From JANXVY01 sp034408685 (lineage in GTDB: Bacteria; Pseudomonadota; Alphaproteobacteria; Rhizobiales; Hyphomicrobiaceae), in contig JAWXCP010000255.1 in assembly GCA_034408685.1 (NCBI GenBank), forward strand, positions 1 through 23,872: 23,872 bases of DNA. The letters are read 5' to 3'. The notes below the pieces were generated by a model. It made no database searches. It worked only from the letters and a program-made list of their open reading frames with translations, and had not been told where the DNA came from. Positions 15,532 through 22,028 of this stretch are shown one piece after another. A program made the translations under genes and the position numbers. Numbering within the stretch: position 1 is the first letter of the stretch; each line of letters starts with the position of its first letter.

Positions 15532-16710
15532 ATGAAACCTCAAAGACCATCGCCAGCGAAGGCAGCAAAGGGTGCAGACAGCCGCCGGTTCGCTGTCGTC
15601 CCGATGCGCGCGTTCAGCGATGAACGCTTCACGATGACCCACCTTAGAGTGCTCGGCTGCTTGGCGAGCCACACAGACCGAAATGGCTGGTGCCGGGTCA
15701 AACAGGCTGTCTTGGGCAACGCGATCGGGATTGCACGACAGACCGTGAACGCTCGCCTTGGGGACTTAGTCGAGTGGAGCTATGTCGAGCGCCACACCAG
15801 CAAATGCGCTGGCCGGTCGATTTTTTATCGCGTTTTGCTAGATAACCCGACTGCGGACCAGGCGTTCGACGACGGCATCGACGAGCTTCTTCACGCCGAA
15901 GCCCTCGACGGTGCCATTCCAGAAACGCATAACGACATCGAGTCTAGCGACCAGTGTCGCCTACGGATGACACCAGCCACAGCTGACACCAGGTGTCGCG
16001 TGCATGAGCTGACACCAGCTGTCCGTTACAGCGATGACAGCGATAAAACACTTGCTTTAACGGCTTCTTCAACACCCTCACCCCCTACCCCCGCAAACGG
16101 GGGAGGGAGCGGGCGAGGCTTCGCCAATCGTTCCGGTTTGGTGAAGGGCCAGCCCCACCACGATGCGTCTCGTGCTCCATCGGAGATCGACGCGCTGCTG
16201 GCAGCCGTTGCCACAACGCCGGACCGAGCGCGAGCGGTCGAAGAGGTGATCGGCCCAATCGTTCGCACTAGGACCCTGACAGCTCCCGATCCAGTCTTCG
16301 CGCTGGGCACGGTCGCCGACTTCGTGGCGAAGCACAGCCCGTCCGCATCGGATGCTGCTGCGATCGTCGACGCGGTGCGATCCGCGAGGCGCGCCACCGT
16401 GAAACCGGCTGACATCGAGGACGCGGTGCGGGCTCAGATCGCAGCAAAGAATGCCGGGAACGCCGAAGGTCGCGTGGCGCTTTCGCCCTCCGACCCGGAG
16501 TGCGCGGCTTGGTTGGCCTACGCTGAACCGCTGGCCAAAATCGACCCGAGCCTGGCAAAGATCGCCAGCATGCTCGGAAAAGGCTTCGGCGCGATCGTGC
16601 CGTCACGCTGGCCACCGGGGGCATGCGCAACGGATGAGATCAAGCGTGACCGGTCCGCGTCTCCAGACCAGCGCTGGGCATCAGGCTCGATCGGGGGTCC
16701 GGCTTCATGA
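15532..16710 (+). CDS. Winged-helix protein, putative replication initiator
   Basis: A 392-residue protein. Residues about 18-105 form a winged-helix domain of the type in phage and plasmid replication proteins (DERFTMTHLRVLGCLASHTDRNGW, then IGIARQTVNARLGDLVEWSYVERH). A long polar linker (about 130-215) follows, then a helical Ala-rich C-terminal domain that could recruit a helicase or primase. The DNA encoding residues about 141-163 holds iteron-like repeats, as in lambdoid O genes, where the origin lies inside the initiator gene. I start it at ATG 15532, with TAGGGGA upstream and downstream of the hairpin; a GTG at 15484 is in frame but would put the hairpin inside the gene. It ends in an ATGA overlap. 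A plain transcription factor is the alternative. Confidence 0.65.
   Translation: MKPQRPSPAKAAKGADSRRFAVVPMRAFSDERFTMTHLRVLGCLASHTDRNGWCRVKQAVLGNAIGIARQTVNARLGDLVEWSYVERHTSKCAGRSIFYRVLLDNPTADQAFDDGIDELLHAEALDGAIPETHNDIESSDQCRLRMTPATADTRCRVHELTPAVRYSDDSDKTLALTASSTPSPPTPANGGGSGRGFANRSGLVKGQPHHDASRAPSEIDALLAAVATTPDRARAVEEVIGPIVRTRTLTAPDPVFALGTVADFVAKHSPSASDAAAIVDAVRSARRATVKPADIEDAVRAQIAAKNAGNAEGRVALSPSDPECAAWLAYAEPLAKIDPSLAKIASMLGKGFGAIVPSRWPPGACATDEIKRDRSASPDQRWASGSIGGPAS
15954..16020. repeat. Iteron-like cluster (candidate replication origin)
   Basis: TGACACCAG occurs at 15968, 15984 and 16010 in direct orientation. Inverted GTGTCGC copies lie at 15954 and 15994, and GACACC-A-GGTGTC (15985-15997) is a palindrome. 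The last copy lies within AGCTG-ACAC-CAGCT (16007-16020). A relatively AT-rich stretch follows (about 16041-16070). The layout recalls lambda ori inside gene O. Confidence 0.6.
16083..16107. repeat. REP-like GC-rich palindrome inside the coding region
   Basis: CCCCCG-CAAA-CGGGGG, extended past a bulged A by CCCT/AGGG. It resembles intergenic palindromes scattered in rhizobial genomes, yet here it lies in frame in the Pro/Gly-rich linker (about residues 184-192) of the replication-type protein, about 65 bp after the iterons. Confidence 0.6.
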
Positions 16711-16913
16711 CCCGAACACTCCACAATCACCAGCGGCGGTTGTCATGGCCACCACGGCATGAGCCTATCGAACCGGATAACGCGGCCAACGCAGTCTTGG
16801 ACCGAATTGAAGCCGACGTCCGCCACCTTCTGGCAATCGGCGCCGAGGCACCGCTCCGTGCCCGGCTCCAACGCCTGCTGCCAAACCGATTTGAAAGCGA
16901 GGCCAGCCTGTGA
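16707..16913 (+). CDS. Small unknown protein before the tape measure gene
   Basis: A 68-residue basic protein that I do not recognise. The second half (about 25-62) looks helical, with Arg-Leu repeats. Its ATG overlaps the previous stop (ATGA) and its TGA overlaps the next GTG (GTGA), which supports it as a real, translated gene in the operon. The position directly before the tape measure suggests a tail assembly role, without direct evidence. Confidence 0.6.
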   Translation: MTRTLHNHQRRLSWPPRHEPIEPDNAANAVLDRIEADVRHLLAIGAEAPLRARLQRLLPNRFESEASL

Positions 16914-18790
16914 GCGATTTCACGTCCATCGCAGACTTGAAGGTCGTGGTCGGGCTCGAAAACGAGGGCCTCACAAAGGGGCTGGCCTCGACCTCAGAAC
17001 TCATCAAAGGCTGGGCTACCGAAGGGGCCGGATTCATCGGCGGTTTCGATCAGGCGATGAAAGGCCTGGGCGTTGGGAGCGAGGTCTTCGCCACTCTGTC
17101 CAGCGGTGTCTCGACGCTCGGCGGGAGGCTCGGCACACTTCAGACCGTGCTTCAAGCCACACGGCAGGTCTTTGCAGCGCTGGGTGCTGAGGAGGGCCTA
17201 GCTCAGGTCGATACCGCCTTCGCCGATCTGCAGAGCGCGTTCTCAACGACCTTCACTGCATCGCTCGAGCAAGCAAGCTCTGAAGTCACGCTGTTGGCGC
17301 AAAACTTACTCGGCCTCGGCGGCGATCTAGGCGACACTCAGACCTCTATCACGTCGCTGGCGGATGCGGCGCTGAATCTGGCGGCAACTGGCATCAAAGA
17401 GGTCTCGTTCCAAATACGGTCGCTCGGCCCCGAGTCAGCGCAAGGCCTGGACGTACTGACCGAGTCGCTGCGCCGCGCCGAAGTGCAAGTCGCAAAGCTC
17501 CGCGCCGCAGCTGACGCTGGCGGCAGCGATTTGACGTTAATGGGTCCATACGGAAGCTTAGCGGACCGCATCGACAAGTCGGCGGAGGCTTTGAAGAGGG
17601 AGGCGGATCAGCTTGAAAATCGGATGGGGCTGACCCGGATGATGATCGGCCTCGAGGAATATTATGCCGCCGCCAAAAAGCGAGACGCCGACGAGGCATC
17701 TAACCAGGCTGATCTTGACGCCGGCGAAAAGTCGCTCGCTCAGATCGAGCGACAGGTTGCTGCATTGGAGCGCAAGGCGGGTACGTTGGGCATGACGGCC
17801 GCCGCCGCTGCTGCACTCTCTGCCCACGAGGAAGGACTCGCCGCGCTTCAGAAAGACGGGTTATCCGAAAATCCAAACGTCGTTGCCGCGTTGGATGGCC
17901 TCATAGAACGCTACAAAGCTGCACAGGTGTCCATTGACGCTTACTCCGCCGCTGAGAAACGCCGACTTGAGGCGCAGCGACAGGACCAGCAAGCTGAGCG
18001 AACCGTGTCGGCGATGGAAAATGAAATCGTTGCAATTGAGCGTCGAACAACAGCCTTGACCCAAAGCGCGGCGGCGTCCGCCGCCGACAATGCGACGGCT
18101 CGCGCGCTTACCGGTATCAAGCAATCTGGTCGAGAGGCCACGGACGCAGAACGCGAATCGATCCGGGGGCACGCTGTGGCAATCGGCGAATCGACAGCCG
18201 CGTTCGAGACGATGCGATCAAATTTAGCCTTGCTGAAGGACACGACAAACGTGGTCGGCCGTAGCATGGAAAAGGCCTTTTCGGACTGGACTCGTGGCGC
18301 CGTGATCGACAGCCGGCAAATGGCCAGGTCGATACTTGCTGACCTGGCGATGATCGCCTTCCGCAAAGGTGTAATTGAGCCAGCTGGCAATGCCGTTATT
18401 CAGGGTGTTGGCGGCCTTCTCGGTTCTGGCGGGAGTGAAGGCGGTGGTGGGTTTATTGGGGCGCTGGGCAGCCTGTTTGGTGGCTTCCGCGCCGAAGGCG
18501 GCCCGGTCAAAGGCGGCGTGCCCTATGTCGTCGGCGAGCGCGGCCCTGAGCTATTCGTACCAAACGCGTCGGGCACGATCTTGCCCAACGGCACCACGCT
18601 GTCGTCGGGAGGTATTCCGGCGGGCGGTGGTGGAATCTCAGCTTCAATTACGGTCGTGATCAATGCGCAAGGTGCCTACCCGGAAAGCATCGCGGAGATA
18701 CGAGCGGCCGTCGTCGGCCTAGAGCAGACCCTACCCGGGCGCGTAGTCGCACACGTGGCGGAAGCCAGGCAACGCGGGATTTTGGAATGA
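16910..18790 (+). CDS. Phage tail tape measure protein
   Basis: A 626-residue protein that would set tail length and help DNA ejection. The first 500 residues are Ala/Leu/Glu-rich helices with coiled-coil character and no cysteine. The C-terminus carries the typical tape measure ending: GFRAEGGPVKGG, VPYVVGERGPELFVP and a Gly-rich turn (about 525-575), then a short mixed domain. Using about 0.15 nm per residue, known for long tape measures, the tail would be near 94 nm. It starts with GTG overlapping the previous stop. No tail tube, baseplate or fibre gene accompanies it, so it would have to work in another phage's tail or is a relic; the intact frame argues for selection. Confidence 0.85.
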   Translation: MSDFTSIADLKVVVGLENEGLTKGLASTSELIKGWATEGAGFIGGFDQAMKGLGVGSEVFATLSSGVSTLGGRLGTLQTVLQATRQVFAALGAEEGLAQVDTAFADLQSAFSTTFTASLEQASSEVTLLAQNLLGLGGDLGDTQTSITSLADAALNLAATGIKEVSFQIRSLGPESAQGLDVLTESLRRAEVQVAKLRAAADAGGSDLTLMGPYGSLADRIDKSAEALKREADQLENRMGLTRMMIGLEEYYAAAKKRDADEASNQADLDAGEKSLAQIERQVAALERKAGTLGMTAAAAAALSAHEEGLAALQKDGLSENPNVVAALDGLIERYKAAQVSIDAYSAAEKRRLEAQRQDQQAERTVSAMENEIVAIERRTTALTQSAAASAADNATARALTGIKQSGREATDAERESIRGHAVAIGESTAAFETMRSNLALLKDTTNVVGRSMEKAFSDWTRGAVIDSRQMARSILADLAMIAFRKGVIEPAGNAVIQGVGGLLGSGGSEGGGGFIGALGSLFGGFRAEGGPVKGGVPYVVGERGPELFVPNASGTILPNGTTLSSGGIPAGGGGISASITVVINAQGAYPESIAEIRAAVVGLEQTLPGRVVAHVAEARQRGILE

Positions 18791-19227
18791 TCGCGCTCAA
18801 GCACTTTCCGCGCTGGGCGCGAAGCATCAGCAATGCATCGGCCCCGGAGTCTGGTGTCGTCGACGCCCGCGTCGGCGCGACGCCGGACACCGATCGGGCA
18901 CGCCGAAGTCGGGATTCGAAACGCAGTCGAAGGCCGGTTCAAATGCACGCTGAGGCCCTTCTTCTCAAGGGTTTGGAGATTGCAGCCCGCAGCGGCGGAG
19001 TCGCTACGTTAGGCCATCTCGAAATGCAGCGCGTGTATCGCCTCGTGTGCCGCGAGCAGCGGTTCGTTGCGAGGCCGTGGAACCCGGTCGCCAAACTGTT
19101 GAACCAGCGCCTGCATCTGAGCGGGAAGCCATTGAAAACATACCGCTACGAGCGCGACCCGCACACGGGCGAACGCATTCGAAAGCGCGTCTACATTTTT
19201 CGTTCGCCCATGATCGAGAGGGAATAG
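18787..19227 (+). CDS. Unknown basic protein after the tape measure gene
   Basis: A 146-residue, strongly basic protein. Residues about 25-55 are rich in Arg and Ser and likely disordered; a folded part follows (about 56-146) with a helix (LLLKGLEIAARSG), a conserved-looking MQRVYRLVCREQR and a basic beta-rich end. DNA or RNA binding is plausible from the charge, but no family is recognised. The ATG overlaps the tape measure stop (ATGA). Confidence 0.65.
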   Translation: MIALKHFPRWARSISNASAPESGVVDARVGATPDTDRARRSRDSKRSRRPVQMHAEALLLKGLEIAARSGGVATLGHLEMQRVYRLVCREQRFVARPWNPVAKLLNQRLHLSGKPLKTYRYERDPHTGERIRKRVYIFRSPMIERE

Positions 19228-19229
19228 CC

Positions 19230-19910
19230 ATGTATACTCTGCCAGTCGCCGCTAAGAGCGGCGGTGCATTCGACCTGGGCGCAGGCGATCGGCCGTGCCT
19301 CAAATGCGCCCACCTCCAACGACCCGCCGACCGCCGCGACGGCTATCTTTGCGGTCTTTACCACGATGCTCAGACGGGCGTGCTGTTCCAAGCTGCGGAC
19401 CTAAGGCGAGACACTGCCGCGTGCGGCCCGATGGGCGAGAGTTTCGTTGAGATCGAGCCAGCTTCGAAGCGGGACCGGCGACCACTGTTCGCAAGGCCCC
19501 GTGGATCGATGGTGGCATCGCAGCAGCCATGCACGAATTGCCGACACTTCATCGCGACGCAAGCGTTAAGCCCCAACCTCTGCGCCCGCTTCGCGCTGCC
19601 CCTAACCGGCGACCCGATGGACGTCCAACAGGCGAGGGGCTCGTCTAGCATCTGTGGCCCGGGCGGGGCGGGTTTTGAGGCAACCTCCACCGAGTATCCT
19701 CAGGCCGGATCAATCGCCGATGATACATGGTATCGAATCACAAACCTTGATCCCGAGTGGGATGATTGGCTCGACGCTCTTCGGCCCGGTGTAGCCGAAG
19801 TTGCGAGGCTGGACGGCTTTTTGCTAGCGGACTGTCTGGAGCCGACGCCAGGATCGACGGCTGAGATTGGCACCCGCCGGACGCGATGCTTGGTCACTAT
19901 CGATCAGTGA
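19230..19910 (+). CDS. Protein with two tandem four-cysteine modules
   Basis: A 226-residue protein. It carries two copies of the same layout: Cys23-x2-Cys26-x14-Cys41-x23-Cys65-Gly-Pro and Cys101-x2-Cys104-x13-Cys118-x23-Cys142-Gly-Pro. The spacing strongly suggests a duplicated metal-binding (zinc-ribbon or knuckle) or iron-sulfur module. The C-terminal 75 residues are acidic and Trp-containing (WYRITNLDPEWDDWLDALRPG). Function unknown; nucleic-acid or protein binding is typical of such modules. I take the ATG at 19230, 2 nt after the previous stop, rather than an in-frame start at 19047 that would run through the upstream gene. Confidence 0.75.
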   Translation: MYTLPVAAKSGGAFDLGAGDRPCLKCAHLQRPADRRDGYLCGLYHDAQTGVLFQAADLRRDTAACGPMGESFVEIEPASKRDRRPLFARPRGSMVASQQPCTNCRHFIATQALSPNLCARFALPLTGDPMDVQQARGSSSICGPGGAGFEATSTEYPQAGSIADDTWYRITNLDPEWDDWLDALRPGVAEVARLDGFLLADCLEPTPGSTAEIGTRRTRCLVTIDQ

Positions 19911-19916
19911 ATGGTT

Positions 19917-19939
19917 GGGGGGAGGGGGGTATTTTTTTT
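19917..19939. repeat. G-run and T-run in the gap before the small terminase
   Basis: Six G, an A, six G, then TA and eight T. It lies in the only sizable gap (19911-20064) of the plus-strand module and marks its composition break. I see no clear hairpin with the T-run, so a terminator is not proven; a packaging or recombination site is a speculative option. Confidence 0.4.
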
Positions 19940-20064
19940 ACGATGCCCCCGTGCCGACTACCGCGCTTTTAGCATCTTGTTTTTGGCCGCGAAACTCGCC
20001 CTTCGATTTTTACATCCAAACAAGCGACTGTGACCCATTCATCGAATAAAAATGGAGAATTCAG

Positions 20065-20667
20065 ATGCCCGGCGGACGGCCCAAAAAACCCGCAGATGTC
20101 CAACTGAAAAAGGGCAACCCAGGTAAGCGGAAGCTGGCGGGACTGAAAGCCGCTGCTCAGGCGCTAACCGTTGAAGACTGTCGACCACAAGATGGCCGCA
20201 CAACCGAAACCTCGCGCCCGCTTATAGAGCCGCCCGCCTATCTAACGACTTCTGCGGAGCGCCGCATCTGGGATGCGGTGACCCCGTACCTTGTCGCTCG
20301 AGGCGTACTCAAATCGACGGATACGTTCGTGCTCGCAAGGTGGTGCAGCAATGCCGCCCTCTGGCTGGAGATGCGCTCTGCGCTGCGAGACGAGCGAACC
20401 AAATCCGGCATCAGGCTGATCGAGACGCATCGGCGAAAAACCGGGACTGTCACGCGGATACGGCACGAGTTCACGATACAGCGTATGCTCGCTACGGATA
20501 TGCGTGCCGACGAAGCGGCATTGGGGCTAAGCCCATCGAGTCGTGCCTCATTGGCGACGCGGCTTGCTAACCTCTCTGATCGGCCAATCCCAATCGGCGA
20601 ACAGGGCGAACCTTCGAACCAGCCCCCGAACCCAATAGGGTTGCTTGCCTCCAAAAAACTGAACTGA
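20065..20667 (+). CDS. Phage terminase small subunit, P27 family
   Basis: A 200-residue protein that would recognise DNA for packaging and bring it to the large terminase. The N-terminus has the P27-family hallmark, MPGGRPKKPADVQLKKGNPG, followed by LIEPPAYLTTSAERRIWDAVTPYL (about 52-75) and a helical body. GGAGAA precedes the ATG. No large terminase gene follows, whereas in phages it normally comes next. A lone small terminase is the device by which several satellites redirect a helper phage's packaging motor to their own DNA; a relic of a deleted prophage is the alternative. Confidence 0.85.
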   Translation: MPGGRPKKPADVQLKKGNPGKRKLAGLKAAAQALTVEDCRPQDGRTTETSRPLIEPPAYLTTSAERRIWDAVTPYLVARGVLKSTDTFVLARWCSNAALWLEMRSALRDERTKSGIRLIETHRRKTGTVTRIRHEFTIQRMLATDMRADEAALGLSPSSRASLATRLANLSDRPIPIGEQGEPSNQPPNPIGLLASKKLN

Positions 20668-20683
20668 ATCTTGGAGTTACCCC

Positions 20684-21136
20684 ATGAGCAGGATCGAAGG
20701 TTTGAGCGGGATCGAAGCCAGATTGGAGAGTCTCGGCGTCCGCATCACAAGTCGCGTCGACCAGTGGGTCGTGGACGAGGTGGTCGCTTGCCAAGCCGAG
20801 GCGGTCGACTTGTGCCCGGTTCACACTGGCAAGGCGCGGTCGCTGCTTGCGGCGCCGTCTGCCGTCCGCCGCGTTGGCAAGGGAGCATCCGCACGGGTCG
20901 TGTTTGCCGCCCCGAGCGGTGCCTACTACCTCAAGTTTGTCGAGTTCGGCACCAAGGCGTATGTCCCCGGCGTGAACCGCCGCGCAGGCAAGGATAAGCG
21001 CGGCAAACAGAGGTTCCGCAAGGTGAGCCGGGGTGTCCCCGCCCGCCGCGCCTACCCGTTTTTCCGGCCCGCCGTCGCCAATATGTTTGTCAGACTGCGG
21101 CGTGGACGCAACCTGCGCACCGTTCTCGGCCTATGA
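20684..21136 (+). CDS. HK97-gp10-like head-tail/tail completion protein
   Basis: A 150-residue basic protein with the HK97-gp10 pattern: a helix starting ISRVEGL-like (residues 2-30), DLCPVHTGKARSLL (about 45-58), then GAYYLKFVEFGTKAYVPG (about 84-101) and ARRAYPFFRPAVANM (about 121-135). Such proteins join head and tail or complete the tail end in siphophages. It follows the small terminase by 16 nt with a TTGGAG ribosome site. Its usual neighbours (capsid, portal, head-closure) are absent. Confidence 0.75.
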   Translation: MSRIEGLSGIEARLESLGVRITSRVDQWVVDEVVACQAEAVDLCPVHTGKARSLLAAPSAVRRVGKGASARVVFAAPSGAYYLKFVEFGTKAYVPGVNRRAGKDKRGKQRFRKVSRGVPARRAYPFFRPAVANMFVRLRRGRNLRTVLGL

Positions 21137-21149
21137 CGCCGCAAGTCTA

Positions 21150-21386
21150 TTATATGGACGTGAACCGCACACCCACCCCGCCGCGACGATCTTCTGGAAT
21201 GAGCGAGACCCCGGCGGCCGCGATCGCCGCGCACAATTGAGAGACCTTGCGGCTCGATACGACCCGCCGCGACAATTCGAAGTCCTTCACGGTCGACACG
21301 TTTACGCCAGCCCGCTCGGCGAGACAAGCTTGCGACCACGACAGGAGACCGCGCGCTGCGCGGCATTGTGCGGACGAGAGTAATAT
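21150..21386 (-). CDS. Small XRE-type HTH protein with an ATA in place of the start
   Basis: A 78-residue regulator of a type common in Rhizobiales: SAQCRAARGLLSWSQACLAERAGVNVSTVKDFE forms the HTH (about 5-37), and the end GVSLIPEDRRGGVGVRF is typical. Homologues generally start a few residues before SAQCRAAR. At that place a good ribosome site (GGAGG, 21393-21397) is 6 nt from an ATA codon (21384-21386), not ATG. Either ATA is used, the upstream ATG at 21446 is used (97 residues, with an atypical N-terminus), or a start-codon mutation has silenced the gene. It is divergent from the MutS-domain gene and could control it. Confidence 0.7.
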   Translation of the reverse strand: MLLSSAQCRAARGLLSWSQACLAERAGVNVSTVKDFELSRRVVSSRKVSQLCAAIAAAGVSLIPEDRRGGVGVRFTSI

Positions 21387-21418
21387 GAGTTTCCTCCGCA
21401 CGGACAGTGTGTACGAAC

Positions 21419-21479
21419 TCCACTTTATAGTTGATTCGGGAAGCATGGTGTGTGATCAATGCATCAACCAAAAAGTGGA
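21419..21479. promoter_or_regulatory. Spaced inverted repeat in the XRE/MutS-domain divergent gap
   Basis: TCCACTTT (21419-21426) is repeated in inverse as AAAGTGGA (21472-21479), 45 bp apart. The flanks extend the match to 9 of 10. The two sites face the divergent genes symmetrically and may be operators. Confidence 0.45.
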
Positions 21480-21496
21480 CTTGGGAGTAAAAATCG

Positions 21497-21958
21497 ATGT
21501 GTGTTTTATCCGCCGAAGTTTCCGAGCAAATGGCAGCCCTGGTTGCTCGCGAGTGTGAGCTGAGCAACGAACTATCTCGGGTCCAGGATGCGCCTAACCG
21601 GCTATCTCAACACGGGGCCGCCGTTCGACCTTTGCCATCACTCTCCGAACAATTGAAGTGTTGGAAGGGGCAGCAAGAAACGCCGGACGCGCTGCTAGGC
21701 GTCGTGACGGGCAGCTTCATCGAGTTCTTCGGCTCCGATGCCGTTATCGCCGCGGAAGTCCTCGGTATCGTCGTCACGTTTCGCGGACCGGATCGAGTAC
21801 CAATGTGTGGAGTGCCGCACGGCCTCGCCATAAAAGATCGATGCATTGGGCAGCTCGAAGCCGCAGGGTATGCAGTCGAGATTGCAGCGGCTTCGCGACA
21901 ACCGTCGGGAGAAATTGTTCTGAGGAAAGTAGACGACAGTCGGCGAATGGACCACTGA
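21497..21958 (+). CDS. Stand-alone MutS mismatch-recognition domain (domain I)
   Basis: A 153-residue protein. Residues about 48-148 align with domain I of MutS: ETPDALLGVV, then GSFIEFFGSDAVIAAEVLGI, then VPMCGVPHG and LEAAGYAVEIA. The mismatch-wedging Phe-x-Glu is kept (Phe74-Ile75-Glu76), in MutS GDFYELF. The connector, lever, clamp and ATPase domains are all missing, and the gene ends in a proper stop, so it is not a truncation within this sequence. The first 47 residues are a helical extension. It may bind mismatched, looped or branched DNA without signalling repair. GGGAG precedes the ATG. Identification is by eye; a structure comparison is needed for certainty. Confidence 0.72.
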   Translation: MCVLSAEVSEQMAALVARECELSNELSRVQDAPNRLSQHGAAVRPLPSLSEQLKCWKGQQETPDALLGVVTGSFIEFFGSDAVIAAEVLGIVVTFRGPDRVPMCGVPHGLAIKDRCIGQLEAAGYAVEIAAASRQPSGEIVLRKVDDSRRMDH

Positions 21959-21962
21959 ACGG

Positions 21963-22027
21963 GATCGAGCGCCTCGGCCACCGACGCGCTCGATCAGTTC
22001 GTTCAGTTTCCACGGTTCACGGAAACT
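21963..22027. terminator. Two hairpins between convergent genes
   Basis: GATCGAGCGC/GCGCTCGATC (21963-21972 with 21986-21995, 13-nt loop) and AGTTTCC/GGAAACT (22005-22011 with 22021-22027, 9-nt loop). They fill the 70-bp gap between the convergent MutS-domain and membrane-HTH genes and probably block read-through in both directions, although T-runs are lacking. Confidence 0.5.
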
Positions 22028-22028
22028 A

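Noticed and set aside
19047..19229. Upstream extension of the cysteine-module protein
   Set aside because: It overlaps the preceding gene by about 180 bp in another frame; the ATG at 19230, 2 nt after that gene's stop, fits the operon's spacing.
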